Translations under genes and position numbers: made by a program
Shown: one piece after another, positions 53,574-63,394 of the stretch
How positions within the stretch are numbered: position 1 is the stretch's first letter
Layout: every line of letters starts with the position of its first letter
NCBI RefSeq assembly: GCF_002899945.2
Contig: NZ_PPEG02000010.1
Location: 124,001 to 188,000 of the forward strand
From: Chryseobacterium viscerum
Lineage (GTDB): Bacteria > Bacteroidota > Bacteroidia > Flavobacteriales > Weeksellaceae
Reading direction: 5' to 3'
Length of the DNA: 64,000 bases
The notes under the pieces: generated by a model
Database searches by the model: none
What the model saw: only the letters and a program-made list of their open reading frames with translations
What the model was told of the DNA's origin: nothing

Positions 53574-55697
53574 TTATTGTGCACGGTTTTTTTCTTCAAA
53601 ATTTACCGCTCTGTTATTTGATTTTACTTTCTGATTTCCAAAGGTATAAGTGATACTGAGTGTCATTCTCCTGGCATCCCAATAGTTGTCAAATGTCTGT
53701 GTGTTATCCGTAAAATACATCTCTCCTTTATATCCGGATTGTTTAAAAATATCACTCACTGAAAGATTGACCTGGAGTGCTTTTTCCGCAAAACTCATTT
53801 TCACTCCGGCATCCAGGCTAGCTCTGTTTCTTGAAGAAGAAAATCCATCTCTGGAAGGAAGATTATTCCAGTAGTTGACAAATAGGAGGAATGTTTTGGC
53901 CTTATTCAGCTGGAAAGTATTGTTGAGAGAATAATAGAATGACTGCCCGCTTTTAGGGACCAAGTTAAATCTTGTAATCTGAGTCTCATTATAACTGAAT
54001 GAAGTTGAGATATTGCTTTCCCAGATTTTGAAAAAAGTATCCGTATAATTGAAATTGATCCCATAATTATCCTGATTATAATAATTTTCAAACGTGCTGG
54101 TAAGGTCAATTCCGTTCAGGAATGAAATCTGGTCAAAATTATTGGTTGTTCTTTGATAATACAAATTAGCAGAAAACTTATTTTTAAAGATATAATTGAA
54201 CTCAATATTATGGTTAAAAGATGGCTGCAGGCTTGGGTTTCCGGAATAGTAAGTGTTCGGATTAGAGTACCATCGGAACGGGTCTAAAGCCCGGAAATAA
54301 GGACGGTTGATTCTTCGGGAATAATTAATGCTGTATTGATTGTTTTCATTAGCTTTATATGAAAGATAAGCTGTCGGGAAAAACTTCCCATAATTGTTCT
54401 CAGATTTAGACTGTGTAGTAGGAGAGAAACCGCTGGTTTGTGAATATTCATAACGAAGTCCTGCTTTCACAGACCATTTTTCACCAAGGTCTTTGCTGGC
54501 ACTGATATAAGCAGCATAATTTTTCTCATTATACTCAAAAAGATTACTCTTAGAAGGATCTATGGTATAATTTCCATTCGTAAGATTAAAATACCCGATA
54601 TCTGAATTATTGGAAAACTGACTGTATTTTGCCCCGGTTTCCAGCTGTATTTTTTTGAAATTTAATGTTAAGTCCCCCTGTCCGGAGTAGATTTTATAAT
54701 CTACAGATGAAAGATTTCTCACGACTTGCGCTGCATTGTTGGCAAGATTTCTTGTTGTAAAATTAACCTCCGTATCAGGAAGGTTTCCATAATAATTGGC
54801 TCCGAAGCTTAGCTTATGCTCCCCGAACTTCTGATCAAAATACAAATTTAAAATTTGGGAAGTGAAGGCAGAACGGTGTTGAGAATCTGTATCCGTTTGT
54901 AAAGTGGGAGTGCTTCCGGTGAAATAGTTTTGTGTGGAATAGATATCCATATTAGTATGCCCCTTCGTTATATCATATACCAACCCAATATTGGTGTTTT
55001 TAGAAAGGGAATAATCAAAATTGGCATTCAGACCAAGCCCATCATTCATATCCCGCCTTTCATCCCTGCTGATAGAAGAATTTTGGCCGATAATATTATA
55101 TTTTTCTACCGATCTTTTATCCCCATCATAGCCCATAAGCTTTATGGAAGTTTTAATTTTTTCATTCTGATAATTGACTCCTGCTACACTGCTGAAGCCG
55201 GCATATGTCTTTTGAACATAGTTGGTATTCAGATAGCCGCTCCATCCGAGATTCTGATTCTTTTTGAGAACGATATTGATAATTCCGCTGTTTCCCTGGG
55301 CTTCATATTTGGCAGGTGGAGTGGTGATCACTTCAATTTTCAATATATTTTCTGATCGAAGGTTTCGCAGATAATTCATCAGTTCAGCTCCGGAAAGATT
55401 AAGCATACGGTCATTTACCATTACAGAAACTCCATTTTTACCGGCTATGGAAAGAAGACCTTTATTTTCATCCACCTGCAATAAGGGAGTACCAGCCAGC
55501 ACCTCAGTCCCGGAACTTCCCTGCGAAAGCATAGAATTCTGAACATTGTAAACAAGACGATCCACCTTACGCTCCACCAGAACTTTTTTACCATTCACTG
55601 TAACCGCTTCAATTTTGTTGACATTGGCGGTATCTTTAGTTTGTGCCGCTGCAAAAGAAGAGAGTAGGGCAGTTATAAATAAAATAGGGTTTTTCAT
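53574..55697 (-). CDS. TonB-dependent receptor-like outer-membrane beta-barrel protein
   Basis: 707 residues from the ATG at 55697; the upstream in-frame start would precede a proper signal peptide by 13 residues and lie across the promoter. Signal peptide 1-18, plug domain (VTVNGKKVLVERKVDRLVYNVQ, VMVNDRMLNLSGAELMNYLRNLRSENILKIEVITTPPAKYEAQGNSGIINIVLKKN) and a barrel of the Bacteroidetes OMP_b-brl_3 kind. Ligand unknown. Divergent from a LytS/LytTR pair. Confidence 0.92.
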   Translation of the reverse strand: MKNPILFITALLSSFAAAQTKDTANVNKIEAVTVNGKKVLVERKVDRLVYNVQNSMLSQGSSGTEVLAGTPLLQVDENKGLLSIAGKNGVSVMVNDRMLNLSGAELMNYLRNLRSENILKIEVITTPPAKYEAQGNSGIINIVLKKNQNLGWSGYLNTNYVQKTYAGFSSVAGVNYQNEKIKTSIKLMGYDGDKRSVEKYNIIGQNSSISRDERRDMNDGLGLNANFDYSLSKNTNIGLVYDITKGHTNMDIYSTQNYFTGSTPTLQTDTDSQHRSAFTSQILNLYFDQKFGEHKLSFGANYYGNLPDTEVNFTTRNLANNAAQVVRNLSSVDYKIYSGQGDLTLNFKKIQLETGAKYSQFSNNSDIGYFNLTNGNYTIDPSKSNLFEYNEKNYAAYISASKDLGEKWSVKAGLRYEYSQTSGFSPTTQSKSENNYGKFFPTAYLSYKANENNQYSINYSRRINRPYFRALDPFRWYSNPNTYYSGNPSLQPSFNHNIEFNYIFKNKFSANLYYQRTTNNFDQISFLNGIDLTSTFENYYNQDNYGINFNYTDTFFKIWESNISTSFSYNETQITRFNLVPKSGQSFYYSLNNTFQLNKAKTFLLFVNYWNNLPSRDGFSSSRNRASLDAGVKMSFAEKALQVNLSVSDIFKQSGYKGEMYFTDNTQTFDNYWDARRMTLSITYTFGNQKVKSNNRAVNFEEKNRAQ

Positions 55698-55733
55698 GGT
55701 ATATAATTGACAGATTATGTTGTATTTCTCTGA

Positions 55734-55741
55734 CAAAATTA
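55734..55741 (-). promoter_or_regulatory. -7 element (TAATTTTG) of the outer-membrane protein gene
   Basis: Minus-strand match to TAnnTTTG, 37 nt before the ATG at 55697. Confidence 0.5.
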
Positions 55742-55844
55742 GAGGGATGTTTTTTGAGATGAAATAGCGTTTAGACGAAAGGCATGATTGTGCATATCAA
55801 AAAAGTTTCGTCGGGAAAAAACAGGTTTTTATCGAAAAGGGTTG

Positions 55845-56897
55845 ATGAAGTATCCTAGTATAGATTTATATTTGAATATGAATAAAAAACAAATAATCTG
55901 GCTGCAGGTTTTTTATTGGAGTTTCAATTTTATAGGAAATACCATTACACCTTATTTCTTTTTCCCTGAGAGCAGGGGATTTGAATGGTATGTACTGAAC
56001 GTTACTTATTTTATTACTGAAATTTCTACTTTTTATCTTTTGTATCTGGTTATTATTCCCAAAATATTAAATCTGGATAAAATTTATTCCGCTGTTTTGG
56101 TTTTTGTGATTTCTATTTTAAGCTTTGGAGTGATTCGGTATGGAATAGAAGAGGTTTTGCTTCCTCTTACCCTTGGATTCAGGAATTATAATAAAGATAC
56201 CGGACTTTTGTATTATTTGATCGATAATATTTACAATGCTTCATTGACCGTTTTCATTGCTGGAATTCTATGGATACTGGAGAAATACGGAGTGTCAGAA
56301 AATGACAAAAAACAACTTCTGATCGAAAAGAAACAGGCAGAGCTTCAGGCATTGAAAACCCAGATCAATCCTCATTTTATTTTTAATTCATTGAATAATA
56401 TTTATTCCCTGGTCTATCAAAAATCTGATAAGGCACTTCCGGCGATTGAAGAACTCGGCCAGTTGTTAAGATACAGTACAAAAGACCTGGAGAAGGATTC
56501 TATTTCTTTGGATAAGGAAATTGGATATATTGACAGTTTGATTGCTCTGGAGAAGCTCAGAATCGGAAATCCGGAGTTGCTGCTCATAGAAAAAGATATT
56601 CAGCATCCTCATCTGAAGATCTCGCCGATGCTGCTGGTTCCTTTTGTGGAAAATGCTTTTAAACATGGTGATTTCCGTGATAAAGGTTTTGAAATGAAAA
56701 TCTCAGAGCAGGATAAAACCCTTCATTTTTATCTTTTAAATTTTAAAACACAGAAAATGAAAGATACAGTGTCCGGGATAGGAATCCAGAATGTGAAAAA
56801 AAGACTGGAAATATTGTATCCCAAACATCAGCTTGATATCAAGGATTCAGAGAAAGAATTTATTGTTGATTTAAAAATTGATTTAAAGGATGAGTAA
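55845..56897 (+). CDS. Sensor histidine kinase, LytS/YehU type
   Basis: 350 residues from the ATG at 55845. A second ATG at 55878 (MNKKQIIWLQVF) is also plausible because family members usually begin right before helix 1. A TTG 57 bp upstream is not credible. Four membrane helices, then the His_kinase block INPHFIFNSLNNIYSLV (phospho-acceptor His) and the N-box PFVENAFKHG. The ATP-binding domain is short, as in this family. Overlaps the response regulator gene by 8 bp. Confidence 0.92.
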   Translation: MKYPSIDLYLNMNKKQIIWLQVFYWSFNFIGNTITPYFFFPESRGFEWYVLNVTYFITEISTFYLLYLVIIPKILNLDKIYSAVLVFVISILSFGVIRYGIEEVLLPLTLGFRNYNKDTGLLYYLIDNIYNASLTVFIAGILWILEKYGVSENDKKQLLIEKKQAELQALKTQINPHFIFNSLNNIYSLVYQKSDKALPAIEELGQLLRYSTKDLEKDSISLDKEIGYIDSLIALEKLRIGNPELLLIEKDIQHPHLKISPMLLVPFVENAFKHGDFRDKGFEMKISEQDKTLHFYLLNFKTQKMKDTVSGIGIQNVKKRLEILYPKHQLDIKDSEKEFIVDLKIDLKDE

Positions 56898-57567
56898 GAT
56901 AAAATGTATCATTGTAGATGATGAGCCTCTGGCAATATCTCTTTTGGAGCATTATGTAGAGAAAATACCTTTTCTTGAACTGGTTTTTTCAACAGAGAAT
57001 CCAATTCTTGCGTTGGAATATCTTCAGAAGAATGATTGTGACCTCATCTTTCTGGATATTCAGATGCCTGAGCTTACGGGAATCAATTTTATGAAAATCG
57101 TAGGAGCTGATCAAAAGTATATTTTAACAACGGCTTATTCCGAATATGCCTTGGAAGGCTACGAACATAATGTTGTTGATTATCTTCTGAAACCTATCTC
57201 TTTCGAAAGATTTCAGAAGAGTGTGTCGAAGGCTCAGGAGCGTTTTTCTTTTCCACAGGAAGAAAATACCCATTTCTTTGTAAAATCCTCGGGACAAAGG
57301 CATCGCATCGGCTTCAATGAGATTCTGTATGTAGAAAGTATCAAAGACTATGTGAATATCAGGACGGAAACTGATGAGTATATCGTTCTGGATACCCTTA
57401 AATCAATGGAAAGTCAGCTTTCTGAAAGATTTGTAAGGATTCATAAGTCTTTCATTGTCAATCTTGATAAAGTCAAAAGTATTGGGGCCAAAAAAGCTAT
57501 TCTTCCCGAGTATGAAATTCCCATCGGAGAAAGCTATAGAGCAGGTCTTCAGGATAGATTAAAGTAA
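56890..57567 (+). CDS. LytTR-family response regulator
   Basis: 225 residues. Receiver domain with Asp56 (LIFLDIQMP) and KP at Lys near 104, then a LytTR DNA-binding domain (about 125-225, RIGFNEILYVESIKDYVNIRT, FVRIHKSFIVNLDKV). Phosphorylated by the overlapping kinase. Possible targets are the adjacent outer-membrane protein genes, but no binding site is assigned. Confidence 0.94.
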   Translation: MSKIKCIIVDDEPLAISLLEHYVEKIPFLELVFSTENPILALEYLQKNDCDLIFLDIQMPELTGINFMKIVGADQKYILTTAYSEYALEGYEHNVVDYLLKPISFERFQKSVSKAQERFSFPQEENTHFFVKSSGQRHRIGFNEILYVESIKDYVNIRTETDEYIVLDTLKSMESQLSERFVRIHKSFIVNLDKVKSIGAKKAILPEYEIPIGESYRAGLQDRLK

Positions 57568-57598
57568 GAATATCATAAGATCATTATAATGATTAAAT

Positions 57599-57623
57599 CT
57601 TATAGGTTTCTAAAACCTATAAG
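57599..57623. repeat. inverted repeat after the response regulator gene
   Basis: Perfect 11-bp stem CTTATAGGTTT / AAACCTATAAG with a CTA loop and no T-run. Either a weak terminator or a REP-like element. Confidence 0.55.
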
Positions 57624-57660
57624 GGTTAGAATGTTTACCAAAGCTCAATACAGCTATAAT

Positions 57661-57689
57661 AAAAAAGACGACTTCCAATGAAGCCGCCT
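57661..57689 (-). terminator. intrinsic terminator of the aconitase gene
   Basis: Minus strand GGCGGCTTC-attg-GAAGTCGTC (with G.U pairs) then TTTTTT, 28 bp past the acn stop. Confidence 0.8.
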
Positions 57690-57716
57690 TTATATTAATT
57701 AATCTAACAATTAATT

Positions 57717-59984
57717 TTATTTTTCCTGTTGTTTGATCAGATTCAGGGCAGAACCAGCCTTAAACCAATCAATTTGCTGATCGTTGTAAGTATGGTTGGC
57801 CATGATGATGTCTTTAGTTCCGTCAGCATGAACGAATTCTAAAGTCAATTGTTTACCTGGAGCAAACTGATCAAGATCTAAGAAGTTAACCGTGTCATCT
57901 TCCTTGATTTTGTCATAGTCAGCCTCATTAGCGAAAGTGATTCCCAGCATCCCTTGTTTCTTAAGGTTCGTCTCGTGGATTCTCGCAAATGATTTTACCA
58001 ATACAGCTTTCACACCAAGGTGTCTAGGCTCCATAGCTGCGTGCTCTCTTGAAGAACCTTCCCCATAGTTCTGGTCTCCTACAACGATAGTTGGAACGCC
58101 TGCTGCTTTGTAAGCTCTTTGTACAGCCGGAACTTCACCGTATTCACCGGTTAATTCGTTTTTAACCTTATTGGTTTCCATGTTGTAAGCATTTACAGCT
58201 CCAATCAACATGTTGTTTGATATATTGTCTAAGTGACCTCTGTACTTCAACCATGGTCCAGCCATAGAGATGTGGTCAGTTGTACATTTTCCGAAAGCTT
58301 TGATCAATACTTTAGCCCCTTCAATATTTTTACCATCCCAAGCAGGGAACTCTTCTAATAACTGAAGTCTGTCTGAGGTAGGACTTACATTCACAACGAT
58401 TTGAGAACCATCTTCTGATGGAGCCTGGTATCCGTTGTCATCTACTGCAAAACCTTTTGCAGGAAGTTCGAAACCTTTAGGCTCGTCCAGTTTTACCTGC
58501 TCACCCGCTTCGTTGGTTAAAGTATCCGTAATTGGGTTAAAGTCTAATCTGCCTGAGATTGCCACAGCAGCTACCATTTCAGGAGATGCTACGAAGGCGT
58601 GAGTATTCGGGTTACCATCCGCTCTTTTTGCAAAGTTTCTGTTGAAAGAGTGAATAATAGAGTTTTTCTCTCCTTTTTCAGCACCTTCTCTGTCCCACTG
58701 CCCAATACATGGTCCACATGCATTGGTAAAAATTCTTGCGTTTTCAAATTTTCTGAAAGAATCTAAGAAACCGTCTCTTTCCGCAGTGAATTTCACCTGC
58801 TCAGAACCTGGATTGATTCCTAAAATTGCTTTAGGCTTTACTCCTTTTGATACCGCGTCCTCTACGATGGAAGCAGCTCTTGATAAATCTTCATAAGAAG
58901 AGTTGGTACAAGAACCGATAAGAGCCCACTCCACTTCTAGCGGCCATCCGTTAGCCTCAGCTTTAGCTTTGAATTCAGCAACTGGAGTCGCCAAGTCCGG
59001 AGTGAAAGGTCCGTTTAGGTGAGGAGTCAGTTCAGAAAGGTTGATTTCTATTAACTGGTCGAAATATTGTTCCGGGTTTGCGTATACTTCGGCATCACCT
59101 GTTAAGTGTTCTGCAATAGTATCAGCGGCATTTACCACATCCTGTCTTCCTGTCGCAGCAAGATACCTTCTCATAGAATCATCGTATCCGAAAGTAGAAG
59201 TCGTAGCTCCGATCTCAGCACCCATATTACAGATAGTCCCTTTACCGGTTGCAGAAAGAGATTCTGCCCCTTCACCGAAATATTCTACGATACATCCTGT
59301 ACCTCCTTTTACGGTAAGAATTCCTGCTACTTTTAAGATAACATCTTTTGCAGAAGTCCATCCATTCATTTTACCGGTTAATTTTACCCCGATAAGTTTA
59401 GGCATTTTAAGCTCCCAAGCCATTCCTGCCATTACATCTACTGCATCAGCACCTCCTACACCAATAGCAACCATTCCCAGTCCTCCCGCATTTACGGTGT
59501 GAGAGTCGGTACCAATCATCATTCCTCCCGGGAAAGCATAATTCTCTAAGACAACCTGGTGAATAATACCTGCTCCTGGCTTCCAGAATCCGATTCCGTA
59601 TTTATCACATACAGAGCTCAGGAAGTTGAATACCTCAGAGTTTTTGTTAATACCTTCCTGTAAATCTTTATCAGCACCTACTTTCGCCTGGATCAGGTGA
59701 TCCGCGTGTGCCGTTGAAGGAACAGCAACTTTAGTTTTTCCTGCCTGCATGAACTGTAAAAGTGCCATCTGCGCAGTTGCATCCTGCATTGCTACTCTGT
59801 CTGGTGCGAAGTCTACATAAGAGTTCCCTCTTTCATATTCTTGTGTAGCATTTCCTTCCCAAAGGTGGGTGTAAAGGATTTTTTCTGAAAGGGTAAGAGG
59901 TTTTCCCACGATTTGTCTTGCCGCAGCAATTCTTTCCGGGTAACGCTCATACACCTTTTTGATCATATCAATATCAAAAGTCAT
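57717..59984 (-). CDS. acnA: Aconitate hydratase, mitochondrial/AcnA-like type
   Basis: 755 residues, the length of mitochondrial-type aconitase. Isomerises citrate and isocitrate in the TCA cycle. 4Fe-4S ligands in GSCTNSS and [10 protein letters not shown]; other blocks [45 protein letters not shown]. It follows acnB, 318 bp apart, with a terminator between, so both genes are separately transcribed. Gene name follows sequence type, not a tested role. Confidence 0.96.
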   Translation of the reverse strand: MTFDIDMIKKVYERYPERIAAARQIVGKPLTLSEKILYTHLWEGNATQEYERGNSYVDFAPDRVAMQDATAQMALLQFMQAGKTKVAVPSTAHADHLIQAKVGADKDLQEGINKNSEVFNFLSSVCDKYGIGFWKPGAGIIHQVVLENYAFPGGMMIGTDSHTVNAGGLGMVAIGVGGADAVDVMAGMAWELKMPKLIGVKLTGKMNGWTSAKDVILKVAGILTVKGGTGCIVEYFGEGAESLSATGKGTICNMGAEIGATTSTFGYDDSMRRYLAATGRQDVVNAADTIAEHLTGDAEVYANPEQYFDQLIEINLSELTPHLNGPFTPDLATPVAEFKAKAEANGWPLEVEWALIGSCTNSSYEDLSRAASIVEDAVSKGVKPKAILGINPGSEQVKFTAERDGFLDSFRKFENARIFTNACGPCIGQWDREGAEKGEKNSIIHSFNRNFAKRADGNPNTHAFVASPEMVAAVAISGRLDFNPITDTLTNEAGEQVKLDEPKGFELPAKGFAVDDNGYQAPSEDGSQIVVNVSPTSDRLQLLEEFPAWDGKNIEGAKVLIKAFGKCTTDHISMAGPWLKYRGHLDNISNNMLIGAVNAYNMETNKVKNELTGEYGEVPAVQRAYKAAGVPTIVVGDQNYGEGSSREHAAMEPRHLGVKAVLVKSFARIHETNLKKQGMLGITFANEADYDKIKEDDTVNFLDLDQFAPGKQLTLEFVHADGTKDIIMANHTYNDQQIDWFKAGSALNLIKQQEK

Positions 59985-60019
59985 ATCGTATTTTAGTTTT
60001 GTTCTTTTTCCGTGAATGC

Positions 60020-60044
60020 TTCTTTCTCTTATGCTGAGAAAGAA
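60020..60044. repeat. inverted repeat in the acnA leader
   Basis: TTCTTTCTC / GAGAAAGAA with a 7-nt loop, 36 bp upstream of the ATG. The rest of the 318-bp acnB-acnA gap holds only A/T-rich sequence and the acnB terminator; I saw no clear -7 element. Confidence 0.45.
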
Positions 60045-60216
60045 AAATCATTTTTTTATACATCAAAAAACGTTCCTATAATCCATAAATAGGGATGGTT
60101 TTGACTATAAAATTGAGAGATTTTATAACTTTCAATTTAAGAAAAAATAGATTCTATTTTCTCGGTTTTGTCGAAAAAAAAATGTATTTCTCTTAAAATA
60201 GAAACATTCTAAACAA

Positions 60217-60262
60217 AAAAATGAAAGATTTTAAATCCTAAAGGACTAAAATCTTTCATTTA
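60217..60262. terminator. terminator of acnB
   Basis: ATGAAAGATTTTA (60221-60233) / TAAAATCTTTCAT (60247-60259), a perfect 13-bp stem with flanking A- and T-runs, 40 bp past the acnB stop. Confidence 0.88.
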
Positions 60263-60302
60263 TATAACATTCAATAGTCTTGCGACTTATAAATTAATTC
60301 TG

Positions 60303-63086
60303 TTAGTGAGCGCTTGTGCTTGTCAATTCTTTAATTGAAGGTACAAAGGTTGTAAGGTCAATACCTTCAACAGCTGCTTTATATTCATCGATGCTAGGGA
60401 TTCTTCCAATGATAGCAGAAAGAACCACTACCGGAGTCGAAGCAAGCAGAGATTCTCCTTTTTTACGTTCAGAATCTTCAACCACTCTTCCCTGGAAAAG
60501 ACGCGTAGAAGTTGCCAATACAGTATCTCCTTTAGCTGCTTTTTCCTGGTTACCCATACAAAGGTTACATCCAGGACGCTCTAAGTACATTACGTTTTTG
60601 TATTCAACACGAGCCTCTCCTTTTGGAGTATTGTCATCAAATTCAAACGCTGAATATTTCTCTAATACTTCCCAGTCTCCTTCTGCCTTTAGCTCATCAA
60701 TGATGTTATAAGTAGGAGCTGCTACTACAAGAGGAGCATTGAATTCTACTTTTCCTTGTTGTTTTTCAAGGTTTTTAAGCATTTGAGAAACAATCTTAAG
60801 GTCTCCTTTGTGAACCATACAAGATCCTACGAAACCTAGGTCTACTTTTTTCTCACCTCCATAGTAAGAAAGATCTCTGATGGTATCGTGAGTATATCTC
60901 TTGGAAACATCTTCGTTGTTTACATCCGGGTCAGCAATCATAGGTTCTACGATGATGTCAAGATCTACAACAACTTCAGCATAATATTTTGCATTTGCAT
61001 CCGGAGTTAACGCTGGTTTTTCACCAGATCTTATTTCAGCAATTCTCTTGTCTGCTTTATCAATTAATCCTTGAAGAACCTGATTGTGGTTATCCATACC
61101 TTTATCAATCATAATCTGGATTCTGCTTTTTGCAATTTCCAATGATTCGATCAAAGTATTGTCTTCAGAAATGTTGATAGAAGCTTTTGCTTTCATCTCA
61201 GCAGTCCAGTCTGTAAATGTAAATGCCTGGTCAGCAGGTAACGTTCCGATATGAACCTCAATGATTCTACCCTGGAATACGTTTTCACCTCCAAATTGCT
61301 TCAGCATCTGAGCTTGGGTTGCATGAACTACATCACGGAAATCCATGTGTTCTTTCATGTTTCCTTTGAAGGTTACTTTCACAGATTCAGGGATAGGCAT
61401 AGAAGCTTCCCCTGTAGCTAATGCAAGAGCAACGGTTCCTGAGTCAGCTCCGAAAGCTACTCCTTTCGACATTCTTGTGTGAGAGTCGCCACCAATAATA
61501 ATCGCCCACTCATCTACCGTAATGTCGTTAAGAACTTTGTGGATTACGTCCGTCATCGCGTGGTATTCACCTTTAGGGTCACGAGCTGTAATCAAACCAA
61601 ATTCATTCATGAACTTCATCAGTTTAGGAATGTTAGCCTGAGCTTTTTTATCCCATACTGAAGCAGTGTGACATCCTGACTGATAAGCACCGTCAACAAT
61701 TGGAGAGATCACTGTCGCTGCCATTGATTCAAGCTCCTGAGAAGTCATCAAACCTGTTGTATCCTGAGATCCAACAATATTTACCTGTACACGAACGTCT
61801 GAACCTGCGTGTAATACTTTTCCTGGAGTAGTTCCCACTGCATTTCTGTTGAAGATTTTTTCTACAGCAGTAAGCCCTTGTCCTTCGTGAGAAATTTCTT
61901 TTGATGGAGCAAATACAGCAGGAGCTTCAATTCCTAAAAGCTGAGCTGCAAATGTCTGTAGCTTCTTACCAAATACGATAGCGTAAGATCCACCCGCTTT
62001 GATGAATTCCATCTTTTGTGGCGTGAAAGACTTCGTAAGGTCGATAAGCTCTTTATCTCCGTTATATAATTTCTTTTCTTTTGTATTAATTGTTAAAACA
62101 GTTCCTGTAGCTACTGAATAAGCTTCTTCAAGAACTACATCTCCATTTTCGTTACGAATAGCGTTTCCGTTTTCGTCTACTTTCTTCACCCAGTTTTTAA
62201 GATCGATACCAATACCTCCGGTAACGTCAACTGTTGTAAGGAAAATTGGAGAAATACCATTTGTTCCTGCTACAATTGGAGCAATGTTTACAAAGGGTAC
62301 ATATGGGCTTGCCTGCTTACCTGTCCAAAGAGCAACATTATTTACTCCTGACATTCTCGAAGAACCTACTCCCATTGTTCCTTTTTCTGCGATAAGCATT
62401 ACGCTTGCATCAGGATGCTGTGCCTGTAAAGCTTTAATTTCTTCCTGAGCCTGAGGAGTGATCATACACTTACCGTGAAGTTCACGGTCAGAACGAGAGT
62501 GAGCCTGGTTACCTGGAGAAAGTAAATCGGTTGAGATATCTCCTTCACCAGCGATAAAAGTGACTACTTTTATTTCTTCTGCAGCTTCTGGCAGTTTTGT
62601 GAAAAATTCAGCCTGTGCATAGCTTTCAAGAATTTCTTTTGCGATTTCATTACCGCTTTCGAACGCTTCTTTTAAACGGGTAGTGTCTGCCTCATAAAGG
62701 AAAACCTGTGTCTTAAGGACATTTGCTGCTTCTTTTGCAGTAGCAGGATTGTCACCTAAAGCTAGATCAAGCAATACTTCAATGGAAGGACCTCCTTTCA
62801 TGTGAGATAATAACTCAAATGCATAAGCCGGAGAGATTTCTTCTACTACGGATTCACCAAGGATGATTTCCTTTAAAAATTTAGCTTTTACTCCTGCAGC
62901 ACTTGTCGTTCCAGGCAGTGTGTTGTAAATAAAAAAGTTAAGAGAATCTGCTCGATATTCGTTACCTGAATCTTTAATTTGCGTAATGATTTCGCTTAGT
63001 AATTCAGCACCATCGATTGGCTTTGGATGAAGCCCTTGGGTTTTTCTTTCTTCAATTTCTTTGATGTAATCCTTATAAATATTCAT
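60303..63086 (-). CDS. acnB: Aconitate hydratase B / 2-methylisocitrate dehydratase
   Basis: 927 residues, slightly above the ~865 of E. coli AcnB. The N-terminal HEAT-like domain (about 1-160) comes first, then the swivel domain and the aconitase core. Fe-S ligands in VGSCMVHKGD and ERPGCNLCMGN. Also GDSHTRMSKGVAFGADSGTVALALATGEASMPIPESVKV. The same reaction as the AcnA-like enzyme downstream; it may also act in 2-methylcitrate metabolism. Full length, no defect. Confidence 0.96.
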   Translation of the reverse strand: MNIYKDYIKEIEERKTQGLHPKPIDGAELLSEIITQIKDSGNEYRADSLNFFIYNTLPGTTSAAGVKAKFLKEIILGESVVEEISPAYAFELLSHMKGGPSIEVLLDLALGDNPATAKEAANVLKTQVFLYEADTTRLKEAFESGNEIAKEILESYAQAEFFTKLPEAAEEIKVVTFIAGEGDISTDLLSPGNQAHSRSDRELHGKCMITPQAQEEIKALQAQHPDASVMLIAEKGTMGVGSSRMSGVNNVALWTGKQASPYVPFVNIAPIVAGTNGISPIFLTTVDVTGGIGIDLKNWVKKVDENGNAIRNENGDVVLEEAYSVATGTVLTINTKEKKLYNGDKELIDLTKSFTPQKMEFIKAGGSYAIVFGKKLQTFAAQLLGIEAPAVFAPSKEISHEGQGLTAVEKIFNRNAVGTTPGKVLHAGSDVRVQVNIVGSQDTTGLMTSQELESMAATVISPIVDGAYQSGCHTASVWDKKAQANIPKLMKFMNEFGLITARDPKGEYHAMTDVIHKVLNDITVDEWAIIIGGDSHTRMSKGVAFGADSGTVALALATGEASMPIPESVKVTFKGNMKEHMDFRDVVHATQAQMLKQFGGENVFQGRIIEVHIGTLPADQAFTFTDWTAEMKAKASINISEDNTLIESLEIAKSRIQIMIDKGMDNHNQVLQGLIDKADKRIAEIRSGEKPALTPDANAKYYAEVVVDLDIIVEPMIADPDVNNEDVSKRYTHDTIRDLSYYGGEKKVDLGFVGSCMVHKGDLKIVSQMLKNLEKQQGKVEFNAPLVVAAPTYNIIDELKAEGDWEVLEKYSAFEFDDNTPKGEARVEYKNVMYLERPGCNLCMGNQEKAAKGDTVLATSTRLFQGRVVEDSERKKGESLLASTPVVVLSAIIGRIPSIDEYKAAVEGIDLTTFVPSIKELTSTSAH

Positions 63087-63369
63087 AATAGAAGTCTTTC
63101 AATATTAAAGGTAGATTAAAATATCTGTTTATAAGGTGACTTCTTTACCGGTTTGTATAAAAATACAATAATAACATTTTGATTTCTTGCATCTTAATGG
63201 GCAACAGGAACCGGGGCTAAAGTCAAAATAATCTACGCTTTTTTAAAAGTTTTAAAATTATTAAACAATTCAAAATGTTCCCCAAAATTACGAAATTTTA
63301 CTATTTTATCAGAATGAAATTATTTAGATTCTTTATAAATATGAATTTTATAATATCTATTTTTGGGCG

Positions 63370-63377
63370 TATTTTTG
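63370..63377 (+). promoter_or_regulatory. -7 element (TATTTTTG) of the WG-repeat-like gene
   Basis: Exact TAnnTTTG match 17 nt before the ATG at 63395. The remaining 308-bp gap from acnB (63087-63394) shows no gene; it contains a GGGGCTAAAG half-site of the GGCTTTAGCC repeat and A/T-rich sequence. Confidence 0.5.
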
Positions 63378-63394
63378 TAAACGATATGGTTAAT

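Noticed and set aside
59041-59502. Plus-strand open frame of 153 codons inside the aconitase gene
   Set aside because: Fully antisense to a strongly conserved part of acnA and with no recognisable product.
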